Below the pieces are notes generated by a model. The model was not told the DNA's origin. It worked only from the letters and a program-made list of their open reading frames with translations, and made no database searches. DNA of 35,940 bases from Sulfurovum sp. GTDB lineage: Bacteria; Campylobacterota; Campylobacteria; Campylobacterales; Sulfurovaceae. The position numbers were made by a program, and so were the translations under genes. Positions 6,098-15,617 of this stretch are shown piece after piece (the stretch's first letter is position 1; each line of letters opens with the position of its first letter). The stretch is taken from contig JALUXB010000072.1 of the NCBI GenBank assembly GCA_027019175.1, positions 1-35,940 on the forward strand, in the 5' to 3' direction.

Positions 6098-7936
6098 AAT
6101 CTTTACTTCATTTTCAAATGGAAGCAGCCCGAATCTTCTGATAAATGTTTCGTCAATATTGATAATACCTTTTTCCTGTAATCGATCCAGTACTTCTTTC
6201 GTACAGAAAGTATCACCCGGCCACTCCCGCTCAAATCCGTCCAATCCACCTTTGTTGGTCGCATCAACGGCGATGAAAGGCTCAAGCCGGACATCACGCT
6301 GAGCATCGATGTTATTGACCACACGCCAGACAAGCATATAAGGATCATCCAGGTCATTGTTGGCAGCATCGACAATGACAAGTACCTTGATATGTGCAGA
6401 GAGATCTGCCAGTTTGGCAATGGTCTGCTGCTGTGATTCTCTCTTTTCTACAGCAATAACACAGACTGGATTTTTGGTATGCGTCATATACTGTTTGAGT
6501 GCTTTTATGTCAGCACTGCGTTCCTGACAAAGAACCAGCAGTTCATCATCATTTAGAAGTGATTCAGGACCTGCATCTACCTCCGTATCCATTGTCGCAT
6601 CGATACCCAGCTTTCCTCCGACAAACTGCCTGCTTGAGGAGTGGTCGAGGTGGTCGACAATTCCCTGTGTAATAAGAATTTTCTCTTTGGAGAGGCGGTT
6701 GAGCACGTATTCACTGAAGGCTTCATGTGCTTCAAGTTTGGGTGCATTTTCCCCCACAAAAACAGCATGTTTAACAAAGCTCATTTGCCCCACACCCCAA
6801 AAAGCGTGCATGAACTGCTGGGCATGTCCGGGGTAATGCACTTGCATCTTAGCCAAAATAAGGTTGTGAAAGACTCCATTTTCAGGCATATAGTAATCAA
6901 TAAGGTCAGGTGCCATAGGCTTGAGCATCGGCAAAAAGACCCGTTCGGTCGCCCATCCCATATATTTGTCTTCCAACGGCGGTTTGCCTACCACCGTTGC
7001 GGCAAAGACAGGGTTTTTCTTCATAGTGATGGTCTCTACCTCCATCACAGGGAAAGGCTCTTTGAGGGTGTAGTAACCGGTATGGTCACCAAACGGCCCT
7101 TCTATCTCCATCTTTTCAGGATCGACAAAGCCTTCAATGACCACATCCACATCACGGGGGATGTAGATGTCATTGGTGACCGACTTGACAAGCTGTGCAT
7201 TTTTGTTCCGCACAAAGCCATAGAGCAGCATCTCGAACATCCCGTGCGGCATTGGTGCCTGCCCGCACCAGATGTAGAGCGGATCGCCTCCTATGGCGAC
7301 AGAGACCGGCATCTTTTTACCCGCTTTCTGGTACTGGTCGAAGAAGTGTGAGGCATCTTTGTGTATCTGCCAGTGCATCCCAAGACGGTGTTTGTCATAC
7401 TGCTGCAGTCTGTACATTCCAAGGTTTTGCATATTGCCGTCAAGACTCTGTGTATAGACCTGCCCCATTGTAATGAACGGACCGCCGTCCTCTTCCCAGG
7501 TTTTAAGGATTGGAAGCTTGTCCAGATCGACCTCCGCTTTGGGAATGACCACCTCCTGACACTCCCCCCTGAAGCCCAGACGTTTTGGAAATACATTTTT
7601 CAAAGAAAAGAGTTTGGGGATCATCGCCAGCTTGGCTTTGAGTGTCTTTGGCGGCTTAAGTTTGAGCAACTCTTCTATTCCTTCTGCCACTTCATCAGGG
7701 TGTTTGCCAAAGATCTTCTGCGTAATCTCCTTGTTGGCAAAGATGTTCATGAGCACAGGCATATCGTACTCGATGCCTTTGGCTTTGTTGATCGGCTTGG
7801 TAAACAGAAGTGGTCTTGAGTCCTCTTTTTTGACCTCTATGTAGGCTACATGAGGGATCTCAAGTTCCACATCGAGCGGTTCATCAATAATTTTCAGGTT
7901 GCCGTTCTCTTTGAGCCATGCAATGACATCTTCCAT
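6092..7936 (-). CDS. UbiD-family decarboxylase, menaquinone (futalosine pathway) type
   Basis: A 614-residue prenylated-FMN-dependent decarboxylase. The conserved region NLGMYRLQQYDKHRLGMHWQ precedes the catalytic motif EGPFGDHTGYYT near residue 280, whose Glu is essential in UbiD/Fdc enzymes. The tail beyond about residue 480 is longer than in E. coli UbiD, as in the menaquinone biosynthesis decarboxylases (MqnL-like) of futalosine-pathway bacteria. Campylobacterota make menaquinone by this route, so removal of the carboxyl group from dihydroxynaphthoate is the likely reaction. The ATG at 7936 has AAGGA seven bases upstream and a TATAAT box at 7966-7971. In C. jejuni, as I recall, a ubiD gene directly follows hemC; here two genes intervene. 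Confidence 0.9.
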   Translation of the reverse strand: MEDVIAWLKENGNLKIIDEPLDVELEIPHVAYIEVKKEDSRPLLFTKPINKAKGIEYDMPVLMNIFANKEITQKIFGKHPDEVAEGIEELLKLKPPKTLKAKLAMIPKLFSLKNVFPKRLGFRGECQEVVIPKAEVDLDKLPILKTWEEDGGPFITMGQVYTQSLDGNMQNLGMYRLQQYDKHRLGMHWQIHKDASHFFDQYQKAGKKMPVSVAIGGDPLYIWCGQAPMPHGMFEMLLYGFVRNKNAQLVKSVTNDIYIPRDVDVVIEGFVDPEKMEIEGPFGDHTGYYTLKEPFPVMEVETITMKKNPVFAATVVGKPPLEDKYMGWATERVFLPMLKPMAPDLIDYYMPENGVFHNLILAKMQVHYPGHAQQFMHAFWGVGQMSFVKHAVFVGENAPKLEAHEAFSEYVLNRLSKEKILITQGIVDHLDHSSSRQFVGGKLGIDATMDTEVDAGPESLLNDDELLVLCQERSADIKALKQYMTHTKNPVCVIAVEKRESQQQTIAKLADLSAHIKVLVIVDAANNDLDDPYMLVWRVVNNIDAQRDVRLEPFIAVDATNKGGLDGFEREWPGDTFCTKEVLDRLQEKGIINIDETFIRRFGLLPFENEVKIG

Positions 7937-7965
7937 TCGTATATCCTTACTGATTGAATGGAGTG

Positions 7966-7971
7966 ATTATA
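7966..7971 (-). promoter_or_regulatory. -10 box of the ubiD-like gene
   Basis: The minus strand reads TATAAT, 30 bases before the start codon at 7936, giving the gene a promoter independent of hemC. Confidence 0.55.
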
Positions 7972-8053
7972 GCAAAAGGGGGCTGTTTGGATGGTATATT
8001 AAGATGGATAAATAGTGATGAAGTAGAAAAAGAAAAGGGATATACGCACACGC

Positions 8054-8077
8054 TTCCCTACCCAAAAGGGCAGGGAA
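8054..8077. terminator. Stem-loop downstream of the Prx6-type gene
   Basis: TTCCCTACCC and GGGCAGGGAA pair over 10 bp with one mismatch around AAAA. It begins ten bases after the peroxiredoxin stop. No T run follows on the minus strand, so termination here would be imperfect. Confidence 0.45.
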
Positions 8078-8087
8078 ACAAAATTGT

Positions 8088-8717
8088 TTACTCTGGTTTG
8101 TGGCAGAACCACCAGTCGAAACATTCGTAGTTTTCAAGACGTTCTTTGGCTGTCTTCTCATCAGTTGCAGGCGGGATAATGACGTGGTCGCCTACCAATT
8201 CATTTTCCGGCCAGTTTGCAGGGGTTGCGACACCTTCGTCACTCTTCTGAAGCGCTTTGACGGCACGGACGATCTCAGAAATGTTACGTCCGATCTCCTG
8301 CGGATAGTAGAGGATCGTACGTGTCACCCCTTCTGGGTCTATGATGAATACCGCACGTACCGTGTTGCTCCCTTTTGCAGGATGCAGCATCCCAAGCTGT
8401 TCAGCTATGCGGTCGTTGCCCGCAATGATCGGGAAAGTGATCTCGATATCGAGTTTCTCCTTGATCCATTCAACCCATTTGATATGGCTGAATACCTGGT
8501 CGACCGACATACCTACCAACTGACATCCAAGCGCATCAAACTGCTCTTTATGTTTTTGGAATGACACAAACTCGGTTGTACATACCGGTGTAAAGTCAGC
8601 CGGATGTGAAAACAGTACAGTCCACTTTCCTTTCAGGTCTGCAGGCAGACTCATTGCTCCGTGTGTGGTTTGTACATCAATTTCAGGAAATTTTTCTCCA
8701 AGCATTGGTAATGACAT
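8088..8717 (-). CDS. Prx6-class peroxiredoxin with extra C-terminal cysteine pair
   Basis: A 209-residue thiol peroxidase. The peroxidatic cysteine is C46 in [11 protein letters not shown]. The Prx6 mark [20 protein letters not shown] lies near the end. The C-terminus [12 protein letters not shown] carries C199 and C205 next to a DWW motif. This layout matches archaeal-type Prx6 proteins (for example the Aeropyrum enzyme), where C-terminal cysteines take part in catalysis, so calling it 1-Cys would be misleading. The ATG has AAGGAG upstream. It lies 17 bases after the HdeD-like gene on the same strand and is probably expressed from that gene's promoter. Confidence 0.93.
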   Translation of the reverse strand: MSLPMLGEKFPEIDVQTTHGAMSLPADLKGKWTVLFSHPADFTPVCTTEFVSFQKHKEQFDALGCQLVGMSVDQVFSHIKWVEWIKEKLDIEITFPIIAGNDRIAEQLGMLHPAKGSNTVRAVFIIDPEGVTRTILYYPQEIGRNISEIVRAVKALQKSDEGVATPANWPENELVGDHVIIPPATDEKTAKERLENYECFDWWFCHKPE

Positions 8718-8734
8718 ATTCGACTCCTTTTATA

Positions 8735-9298
8735 TTATTGATTGTTCTCTTTGGCCATCTTTTTGGCACCGATACCGATGCCAAGCAAGACGACACCGTC
8801 AAAGAAAAGACTGATTGCAGCATAAAGCCCTACCCATAAAAATGAGCTGATAGGCCATGTCACCAGTATAAGTATAGCCAAAACAAGTGAAAGTAACGCA
8901 TTGACGATCGACAGCCACCACCACTTATGGGGTCTATAGTCCATGGCAAAACCAAAACTTGAGAAAGCGTCGATCAAAAGATATGCTGCCAGCAAAATGG
9001 CTGCTGCTGCCACCCCTTCAATGGGAAAAATAAGAAAAAGCAACCCGGTAACGAGTGACAGCACAGGTTTAAGCCATGCACTGAATGATTTTCTATACGT
9101 TTTGTAGGTCACATATCCCTGAATGAGCGCACTGGTGATAAAAAGCCACCCTAACAGGAATACAACTGTAAGGGACATCACCCCCGGTGCGAAAATACCG
9201 ATACCGCCTACAATAAGCATTAAAATCCCTGAAATGATCGTCAAGGTACTGAACTTTTTGAGTATCTCTTTATCGAAGAACATACTGAGTGTTGTCAT
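8735..9298 (-). CDS. HdeD/DUF308-family membrane protein
   Basis: A 187-residue inner-membrane protein with six hydrophobic helices in three pairs, ending in a short basic tail (GAKKMAKENNQ). HdeD in E. coli is linked to acid resistance at high cell density, but the biochemical role is not known. I choose the ATG at 9298 because AAGGAG is six bases upstream. A longer reading from a TTG at 9340 would start upstream of the probable transcription start given by the TATACT box at 9330-9335. It is the first gene of a likely two-gene operon with the Prx6-type peroxiredoxin, suggesting a shared stress response. Confidence 0.85.
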   Translation of the reverse strand: MTTLSMFFDKEILKKFSTLTIISGILMLIVGGIGIFAPGVMSLTVVFLLGWLFITSALIQGYVTYKTYRKSFSAWLKPVLSLVTGLLFLIFPIEGVAAAAILLAAYLLIDAFSSFGFAMDYRPHKWWWLSIVNALLSLVLAILILVTWPISSFLWVGLYAAISLFFDGVVLLGIGIGAKKMAKENNQ

Positions 9299-9329
9299 GA
9301 TTGACTCCTTTATATTGTTTCTAAAAGGA

Positions 9330-9335
9330 AGTATA
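9330..9335 (-). promoter_or_regulatory. -10 box of the hdeD-like/prx6 operon
   Basis: The minus strand reads TATACT, 32 bases upstream of the chosen start at 9298. It argues against the longer start. Confidence 0.5.
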
Positions 9336-9356
9336 GACAAAAATGGGAAACAGAGG

Positions 9357-9374
9357 ATGCAACCGAAGTTGCAT
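9357..9374 (-). terminator. Stem-loop with TTCG loop after hemC
   Basis: On the minus strand ATGCAAC and GTTGCAT form a perfect 7-bp stem closed by C(TTCG)G, an unusually stable tetraloop. It lies 18 bases after the hemC stop codon and just before the hdeD promoter, so it probably ends the hemC transcript. Confidence 0.55.
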
Positions 9375-9391
9375 TGAGAAGAGCAGAGAGA

Positions 9392-10351
9392 TTAAAGCCG
9401 TTCAGGCATTTCGTCTTTGAAAGCGATTTTTTCGGCATTTTCCAGAATGTCCAATGCACCGTGTTCAATCATTTTCTGTGCCAGCTGATCACCCAGAATA
9501 TCTGCATCATCTACCGGTGCTTCCATCTGCTCATGCAGAATATGTGTACCGTCCGGATAACCGATCATCGCACGTACCGAAATACACTGTGTCTCCTCAT
9601 CCATCGTTGCATTGACCGCTACCGGGGCCGAACATCCCGCACCGATAACCGAGATGAAGTCACGCTCTACTTTTGTACAGAGGAATGTCGGTACATGGTT
9701 AAGACTCATGGCGATCTCTCTGACCCGATCATTGTTGGCAACAATCTCGATGCCAAGTGCCGCCTGCCCCATGGGAGGAATGAAAAAGTCCAACTTCTCA
9801 ACATAGGGAATATCTTTCAGAAGATCAAGACGTTTTAACCCGATGTAGGCCAGAATGATCGCATCGTACTGCCCTTCAGCCAGCTTTCTCAGGCGCGTAT
9901 TGACATTGCCACGGAGGTCTTTGACTTTCAGGTCGGGACGCTTTTCAAGAAGCTGCATACGACGGCGAAGCGAAGTCGTACCCACTACAGCACCCTTGGG
10001 AAGATCATCAAGGCTTTTGTACGTGTGTGACAAAAAAACATCGCTTTGATCCTGACGTTCGGTAATGGCACACAGCTCCAGTCCTTCGGGAATATAGGTG
10101 GGGACATCTTTCAAAGAGTGTACAGCAAGGTCTGCATTGCCTGCAAGCATCTCATCTTCAAGCTCTTTGGTAAAGTGCCCTTTGCCGCCTACGAGCGCTA
10201 ATGGCTTGTCAAGAATCTTGTCACCCCGGGAAGTAATCTCGTTAAGCTCCACCGTTACATCAGGAAATGACGTTTCTATCCGCTCTTTAATATGATATGC
10301 CTGCCAGAGTGCCAACGCACTCGCCCGTGTCGCAATAACCAGTTTTTCCAC
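9392..10351 (-). CDS. hemC: Porphobilinogen deaminase (hydroxymethylbilane synthase)
   Basis: Cytoplasmic heme-pathway enzyme joining four porphobilinogens into hydroxymethylbilane. The dipyrromethane cofactor cysteine is C240 in VIGAGCSAPVA. Other marks are the N-terminal VIATRASALALWQ, the catalytic Asp in HSLKDVPT (about residue 82) and LRGNVNTRLRKL. I set the start at a GTG at 10351, giving 319 residues. AAGGA lies five bases before it and the protein then begins at the usual family position; the ATG further upstream would add 18 unlikely residues. It is separated from the Dsb-like gene by 125 bases with an imperfect hairpin. Together with hemA, 3 kb upstream, it covers two steps of heme synthesis. 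Confidence 0.97.
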   Translation of the reverse strand: MEKLVIATRASALALWQAYHIKERIETSFPDVTVELNEITSRGDKILDKPLALVGGKGHFTKELEDEMLAGNADLAVHSLKDVPTYIPEGLELCAITERQDQSDVFLSHTYKSLDDLPKGAVVGTTSLRRRMQLLEKRPDLKVKDLRGNVNTRLRKLAEGQYDAIILAYIGLKRLDLLKDIPYVEKLDFFIPPMGQAALGIEIVANNDRVREIAMSLNHVPTFLCTKVERDFISVIGAGCSAPVAVNATMDEETQCISVRAMIGYPDGTHILHEQMEAPVDDADILGDQLAQKMIEHGALDILENAEKIAFKDEMPERL

Positions 10352-10399
10352 GTGTATCCTTTTTATTATACATCTCATTGAAGCCAAAGAGAGACATGG

Positions 10400-10439
10400 T
10401 GTCATTCAAACTGTTTCGCAAGAGGCGTTTGAAATGACA
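10400..10439. repeat. Imperfect inverted repeat between the Dsb-like gene and hemC
   Basis: TGTCATTCAAAC at 10400-10411 pairs with GTTTGAAATGACA at 10427-10439 over 12 bp with a one-base bulge. The TGTCATTTCAAAC arm resembles widespread intergenic repeats of the TGTCATTTCGA type. It may be a repeat copy or a processing or attenuation hairpin upstream of hemC. Confidence 0.45.
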
Positions 10440-10476
10440 AGGCGTCAGCAAATCAGCTTTTCTTTTTTCGCTTCAC

Positions 10477-11310
10477 TTATTTTATGAGTTTTTCATATCC
10501 GTCTCTCATTTTGTCCCACTTCCCGTCAATATAGACAGTCGGCGTACCGGTTACCATCATACGACTGGCAGCCTTTTCGTCAGCTTTCATCTCATTTTTT
10601 ACCGCTTTGTCATTGATCTTGGATGCAGGAATATCATAACCTATCTGTTTTTTGACAGCTTCAAGCACTTTAGTCTCGTTGCGCTCTCCGGGGTTGATCT
10701 TCAGGTTATACATTTTTTCAACCACATCTTTCCTGCCTTCTTGCTGTGCGACATGCATGACCCGTGTCAAAATACCGGAAACCGGGTGAATACGCAGCAA
10801 CGGCAGGTGATAGTAGTACAAACCTATCGTGTCTGGGTGTGCTTTGGCCGCTTTCATTATATCGGGAACAACATCCTGACAGAAAGGACACATCGGATCA
10901 GAAAAGACTACAATCTTGTGCTTGGCATTTTTGTTTCCAAACAGCAGGTGGGCATCGTCATACATTGCAGCCGGTACAGTTGGCTTTATTTCATTACGGT
11001 AGCTGCGCCCTGTTTTCAGGTTGGCAAGATTACCGGTGATCAGATTGCCTTTGACAAACATCACTTCAGGTGCATGGATCTCTTTTTTGTGATAGGAAAG
11101 ATCCATAGAAGTCAACAAGATAGTCCAACCCGGAAGATCTTTATGTGTCGTTGCTTCGATGACGTTTACCCCTTTGAGGGTAACCTGCGGATTTTTGACA
11201 ATATTGCGCTTTGCATAATTTACCAGCAGTTTGTTATCCGGAATTTCAGTCGCGCTCAATGCGATGGTAGCTATCAGTGTGCTCGTCAACAATTTCGACA
11301 TCAATGACAT
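10477..11310 (-). CDS. Periplasmic thiol-disulfide protein, DsbC/DsbG-like
   Basis: A 277-residue exported protein. The signal peptide covers about 1-21 ([20 protein letters not shown]). An N-terminal region (about 25-120) may be a dimerisation domain, followed by a thioredoxin-like domain with the active site DPMCPFC (C141 and C144) and the cis-proline loop VTGTPTVYIDG. It resembles the dimeric Dsb protein HP0231 of Helicobacter, which has oxidase or isomerase roles. The ATG at 11310 is six bases after AAGGAG and gives a proper signal peptide. Its first 65 bases overlap the end of fxsA in another frame. A later ATG at 11301 would also keep the signal peptide. Confidence 0.88.
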   Translation of the reverse strand: MSLMSKLLTSTLIATIALSATEIPDNKLLVNYAKRNIVKNPQVTLKGVNVIEATTHKDLPGWTILLTSMDLSYHKKEIHAPEVMFVKGNLITGNLANLKTGRSYRNEIKPTVPAAMYDDAHLLFGNKNAKHKIVVFSDPMCPFCQDVVPDIMKAAKAHPDTIGLYYYHLPLLRIHPVSGILTRVMHVAQQEGRKDVVEKMYNLKINPGERNETKVLEAVKKQIGYDIPASKINDKAVKNEMKADEKAASRMMVTGTPTVYIDGKWDKMRDGYEKLIK

Positions 11311-11689
11311 CATCTTCTCCTTTATGTGTATAAAATTCATTCATTCTGTTTTGTTCGGGTCTCATTTTAGCGATAAATTGTAAATACACTGTGTAAAGCA
11401 GCGCCAAAACACCAAGAAAATCACTGAAAACACCGGGCAGAATAAGCAGTAACGCTCCCAGAAAATACGCAGTGTTGACATCCTGAAAACGCTGAAAATC
11501 AAGTTTTCCCTGTTGCAGTGACTGCATATTGCCTACAATCGTATTGGGAGCACGTTTGATGAGGGCAGTGCCGATCATCATGGTAGCAATCGTCCACACC
11601 GTTGCCCAAAATGCACCAATGACTTCAAGCATCTTCAAAGAGAAATAGATCTCCAAAAAGAGGTAGGGAAGCAGAATGAAGATCAGCAT
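11246..11689 (-). CDS. fxsA: FxsA-family inner-membrane protein
   Basis: A 147-residue protein with four hydrophobic stretches, beginning [20 protein letters not shown] and including [20 protein letters not shown], the best-conserved part of the family. The tail after about residue 115 is polar and contains the acidic motif [11 protein letters not shown], which is typical of FxsA C-termini. E. coli FxsA affects exclusion of phage T7 by the F plasmid; its normal job is not known. The start overlaps the proS stop by seven bases, and the end overlaps the Dsb-like gene by 65 bases. It is therefore almost certainly translated from a shared message. Confidence 0.88.
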   Translation of the reverse strand: MLIFILLPYLFLEIYFSLKMLEVIGAFWATVWTIATMMIGTALIKRAPNTIVGNMQSLQQGKLDFQRFQDVNTAYFLGALLLILPGVFSDFLGVLALLYTVYLQFIAKMRPEQNRMNEFYTHKGEDDVIDVEIVDEHTDSYHRIERD

Positions 11690-13389
11690 AACCTCTCCCG
11701 AATAAAAGAGACGATCTCTTCTGAAGGAACTTCCTCTTTGACCATCCCCTCACGTGTGACAAACTCCACCAGTCCGTCTGAGAGCTTTTTCCCAATGATC
11801 ACAGCATGAGGAATACCGATAAGTTCATAATCTTTCATCTTCGCACCGAAGCGGTCTTTACGATCATCGAAAAGTACATCGATACCTGCAGACTGCAGTG
11901 CTTCATACACTTCTTCCCCCAAAGCAAGCTGGGCTTCGTCTTTAATGTTGGAGACCATAATGTAAAGATCGAACGGTGCAGACTCTTTTGTCCAGATGCA
12001 CCCTTTTTCATCATGATGCTGCTCAATGATGGCGGCAAGCAGACGGCTGACACCGATGCCGTAGGTTCCCATTACCATCGGTTTTGCTTTGCCGTTCTCA
12101 TCCAGGAAGGTACAGCCAAGCGGCTCGGAGTAGCGTGTGCCAAGCTGGAAAATGTGCCCTGCTTCTATCCCTTTGGTGTAACGCAATGTACCACCGCATT
12201 TTGCACAGGCATCTCCCTCCTGTACTGCAACAATATCATGGTAGGCGAAATCGCCTTCAATCGTATTGCCGGTTGTATGGTACCCTTTTTCATTTGCACC
12301 ACAGATCAGATGGGTAGCACCTTTGAGCGTAGTGTCCACAACGACACGCACCTCTTTGGGAGTATCGAACGGTGCCATAAAGCCGGGAACCAGTCCTGCT
12401 GCTTCAAGCTCTTCTTCACTCACTTCGACAAGTTCATTGGCATCAACGGCATTACAGGCTTTCACCTCCTGCAGCTCATCCGATCCCCTTAACGCAAAAA
12501 GCACGATCTGACTTTTCCCTTCGTCGTACAACGCACGCATTGCAACAGTTTTCACCAGATAGAAAGGATCCACATTGAAAAATGATGCAAGCTCTTCCAT
12601 TGTTGAGGCATCAGGGGTATGCACTTTTTCGCTTCCAAGCTGCGGTGCCGGAGCATCACACTGCTTTTCCTGCCGTACTGCCGCTTCAATGTTCGCACCG
12701 TAGTCACAGCCGTCACATACAACAATCGTATCTTCCCCGCTGTCAGCAAGTACCATGAATTCCTTGCTGCCACTGCCGCCGATAGCACCTGAATCGGCCT
12801 CTACAACACGGAATTCAAGCCCCAAACGTGTAAAAATCTTTTTGTAAGTCTCTTCCATCAGGTTAAATTCACGCTTCATATCCGCTTCATCCGTATGGAA
12901 GCTGTAACCGTCTTTCATCAGAAATTCACGTCCGCGCATCAAGCCAAAACGGGGTCTGATCTCATCACGGAACTTGAGATTGATCTGGTACAGGTTCAGA
13001 GGCAGCTGCTTGTAACTTTTGACACTCTGGCGCACGAGGTTGACCATCATCTCCTCGTGGGTAGGGCCGAGAACAAACTCATTATCTTTACGGTCTTTGA
13101 AGCGCAGCAGTTCCTTGCCGTACTTCTCGTAGCGTCCGCTCTCTTCCCACAGCGATGCAGGGGTAACGAACGAGAGGCTCACCTCCTGACAGCCGGCATT
13201 GTCAAGTTCCTCTTTGACTACACCGCGTACACGGTCAAGCACCTTTTTGCCAAGGGGCAGAAAGTTGTAGAGTCCGCTGCCGCCTACAGACTGGATGAAA
13301 CCGCCGCGGATAAGAAAAATATGGCTGGCAAGTGTCGCATCGTTGGGGGTCTCTTTGGTTGTCGGTACTAAAAGTCTGGAAAATCTCAC
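11683..13389 (-). CDS. proS: Prolyl-tRNA synthetase (bacterial type with editing insert)
   Basis: Class II synthetase of 568 residues, the normal bacterial length, charging tRNA-Pro. Motif 1 is in the first 100 residues. Motif 2 is [20 protein letters not shown]. The editing (INS) domain covers about 225-400. Motif 3 lies in [20 protein letters not shown], followed by the anticodon-binding domain (FDLYIMVSN onward). The start is a GTG at 13389 whose bases overlap the hemA stop as GTGA, with AAAGGA eight bases upstream. It lies between hemA and fxsA in a coupled block, as in C. jejuni as I recall it. Confidence 0.97.
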   Translation of the reverse strand: MRFSRLLVPTTKETPNDATLASHIFLIRGGFIQSVGGSGLYNFLPLGKKVLDRVRGVVKEELDNAGCQEVSLSFVTPASLWEESGRYEKYGKELLRFKDRKDNEFVLGPTHEEMMVNLVRQSVKSYKQLPLNLYQINLKFRDEIRPRFGLMRGREFLMKDGYSFHTDEADMKREFNLMEETYKKIFTRLGLEFRVVEADSGAIGGSGSKEFMVLADSGEDTIVVCDGCDYGANIEAAVRQEKQCDAPAPQLGSEKVHTPDASTMEELASFFNVDPFYLVKTVAMRALYDEGKSQIVLFALRGSDELQEVKACNAVDANELVEVSEEELEAAGLVPGFMAPFDTPKEVRVVVDTTLKGATHLICGANEKGYHTTGNTIEGDFAYHDIVAVQEGDACAKCGGTLRYTKGIEAGHIFQLGTRYSEPLGCTFLDENGKAKPMVMGTYGIGVSRLLAAIIEQHHDEKGCIWTKESAPFDLYIMVSNIKDEAQLALGEEVYEALQSAGIDVLFDDRKDRFGAKMKDYELIGIPHAVIIGKKLSDGLVEFVTREGMVKEEVPSEEIVSFIRERLC

Positions 13390-14693
13390 GCGTTATATCC
13401 TTTGGTGTGGTGGTCGTTCTTGTACTGCTTGAAATCAAGATGTTCAGTGTCAATGTCGAACATTTTCTTGACTGCTTCAATACAGTTGGCATTCTTCTTT
13501 TCGGTGGAGGATTTCCGAAGATTCATCGTCGGGTCATGCAGAAAACGGTTGAACATCTGCTCTGCCATCTTGCGCATATTCGCTTCATATTCGGCAGGTA
13601 CAAATCCTTTTTTCATCGCACGCTGCAGCTCCTTTTCGATAGCAGCAGAGACATGCTCACGCATCTGCTTGATAACCGGTTCGATGGAAAGCGCCCGCAG
13701 CCATGAGTAGAACTCTTCTGTGTATCGCTCGACAATTTCAGCCGCACGGATTGCCTGTTCCTGACGCATGGCATGGTTCTCATCGGAAATACTGCGCAGA
13801 TCGTCAATACGGTAAAGTTGCAGTTTTGGCAGATCCATATCGGCAATGTCACGCGGAATGGCCATATCGAACCAGTGGCGTGGCAATGTTTCATTTTCAA
13901 TGAGTGCCTGGGTAATGACAGGCTCAGGCGATGCCGTTGCTGAAAAGAGCAGACGGTAGCGGTTGATATACTTGGGAAGGTTCTCCATTGTGTCAGCCTT
14001 GACATTCTCTCCAAGTGACTCGGCCACCTTCTCTACCTTTTCTTTGTCACGTCCTATAAGTACGACATCACACCCTACCCGAAGGAGATGTTTTGCTGCC
14101 AACACACCCATCTCACCGGCGCCGACAACAATGCCCTTCATCCCCTGAATATTTTCTCCGAGGAGTTTATGCGCCTGTGCCACGGCAACAGAAGCAATGG
14201 AGATAGGGTTTTGTGAAATGTTTGTGGCATTACGTACTTCTGCCGCACACTTGACAGCATACGATATGACACGGTTGAGTTTGCGCCCTGCCGTACCGTT
14301 TTGGAATGAAAACTTGAAGGCATCTTTCACCTGTCCGGTAATTTGCGACTCACCGACAACCAGTGAATCGAGTGATGAAACCACAGTAAAAATGTGCTTG
14401 ACCGCATCTTCATCATCGTAACGCTGTGCCGTGCTTTTGAGTTCATAAAAGTTCAGGTCACTCTTCTGGCTCATCAGTCCAAGTACCGCATGATAACTGG
14501 CAAAATTGTCACGGGTTGCAAGCACAATCTCTACGCGGTTACAGGTAGAAACAATGAACGCTTCATGAATAAAATCAAAATGCGTCAACTGATCGAGAAC
14601 CGTTTTCATCTCTTCATGGTTGGCAAATGCCAACTTCTCACGCATTATCTGATCACAGTTTTTATGGGAAAAACTTACTACCTGGTAGTACAT
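13386..14693 (-). CDS. hemA: Glutamyl-tRNA reductase
   Basis: First enzyme of the C5 route to heme: it reduces glutamyl-tRNA to glutamate-1-semialdehyde using NADPH. The catalytic Cys lies in [12 protein letters not shown] (near residue 50). The signature [13 protein letters not shown] follows, then the nucleotide-binding [18 protein letters not shown], and a helical C-terminal dimerisation domain. I set the start at the ATG at 14693, which gives 435 residues beginning [12 protein letters not shown]. It overlaps the upstream stop codon by one base (TGATG). GGGAG lies upstream in the end of the polyprenyl synthase gene. The residue string [18 protein letters not shown] is a normal part of the family. 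Confidence 0.97.
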   Translation of the reverse strand: MYYQVVSFSHKNCDQIMREKLAFANHEEMKTVLDQLTHFDFIHEAFIVSTCNRVEIVLATRDNFASYHAVLGLMSQKSDLNFYELKSTAQRYDDEDAVKHIFTVVSSLDSLVVGESQITGQVKDAFKFSFQNGTAGRKLNRVISYAVKCAAEVRNATNISQNPISIASVAVAQAHKLLGENIQGMKGIVVGAGEMGVLAAKHLLRVGCDVVLIGRDKEKVEKVAESLGENVKADTMENLPKYINRYRLLFSATASPEPVITQALIENETLPRHWFDMAIPRDIADMDLPKLQLYRIDDLRSISDENHAMRQEQAIRAAEIVERYTEEFYSWLRALSIEPVIKQMREHVSAAIEKELQRAMKKGFVPAEYEANMRKMAEQMFNRFLHDPTMNLRKSSTEKKNANCIEAVKKMFDIDTEHLDFKQYKNDHHTKGYNA

Positions 14694-15589
14694 CAAAACT
14701 CCCTGTCTATCATTTCCATTGCAATCTCGGAGAGTGCATCCTCACCCTGTGCATTCATCAGTTCGACCGCTTCATCGATGAGCTCTCTGGCCTGTGCATA
14801 GCACTTCATCAATACCTGCCGCTCTTCCATCTGTGCCATGATCCAGTTTTGCTCTTCACGGCTCAGTACTTTGGCATGCAGAGATTTGAGTTTCTCTCTG
14901 CCCGATTCATCGAGTGCTTCATAAAGATAAATGTAGGGCAGTGTCGTTTTGCCTTCGACAAAATCATGCAGCGCCGGCTTTCCGAGTGTAGCACTATCGG
15001 CGGTAATGTCAAGCAGATCGTCGATCATCTGAAATGCCAGTCCCAAATTGCGTCCGTAGGTCATGAACGGTGTTTTGGGCTTGCCTGCCAGTACCGCCGC
15101 AGCTCCCGCTGCCGCTTCGATAAGCGATGCGGTTTTCTGATAAATCATTTCAAGGTAAAGGGCTTTGTCTGTATTGAATGTTTTGGAGAGCGACACATCT
15201 TTAAGCTCTCCAAGGCTCAGCTGTGTAACCGCATTGGAGATGAGCCTGGCAACTTCCGCAGAAATATTGTTAAGTTCGAAAAAGCCCTTGGAGTAGAGAA
15301 TGTCTCCGAGCATGATGGCCGTTTTATTGCCATAAAGAGCATTCAGGGAAGGTTTGGCACGTCTCATATCGGCATCATCGATCACATCGTCATGCAGCAG
15401 ACTTGCAGCATGGATCATTTCAACCACTGCGGCTGTTTTGATTGCGGGAAGTTTCTCTCCTGCAATTTTAAGAATAAGCTTGGCACGAAGCCGCTTGCCG
15501 TGAGGCAGCTTGGCATACAGTCTTTCCACCTCTTTGTCATTCAACTCTGCAACAAACTGTTCTATCTTTCTCTCAACGGCACTTAGCAC
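14693..15589 (-). CDS. Polyprenyl diphosphate synthase (isoprenoid chain for quinone)
   Basis: A 298-residue trans-prenyltransferase that lengthens isoprenoid diphosphates. The first aspartate-rich motif is in LLHDDVIDDADMRR and the second in QMIDDLLDI. The residues before the first motif (MIHAASL) are small enough to suggest a long product, so side-chain supply for menaquinone is likely; the exact chain length cannot be read from sequence. The start is a GTG at 15589 with AAGGAG five bases upstream, and a TATAAT box is at 15618-15623. It is the first gene of the block leading to hemA, proS, fxsA and the Dsb-like gene. Confidence 0.92.
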   Translation of the reverse strand: MLSAVERKIEQFVAELNDKEVERLYAKLPHGKRLRAKLILKIAGEKLPAIKTAAVVEMIHAASLLHDDVIDDADMRRAKPSLNALYGNKTAIMLGDILYSKGFFELNNISAEVARLISNAVTQLSLGELKDVSLSKTFNTDKALYLEMIYQKTASLIEAAAGAAAVLAGKPKTPFMTYGRNLGLAFQMIDDLLDITADSATLGKPALHDFVEGKTTLPYIYLYEALDESGREKLKSLHAKVLSREEQNWIMAQMEERQVLMKCYAQARELIDEAVELMNAQGEDALSEIAMEMIDREF

Positions 15590-15617
15590 CCTGTCTCCTT
15601 TGCGTTAAAAGGTGATA

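Noticed and set aside
6641..7351. A 236-residue open frame opposite the UbiD-family gene
   Set aside because: Composition typical of an antisense frame and no ribosome site or domain.
14627..15586. A 319-residue open frame on the plus strand opposite the polyprenyl synthase
   Set aside because: It is rich in Cys, His and Phe, as expected from reversed codons, and the minus strand holds both aspartate-rich motifs of a real enzyme.
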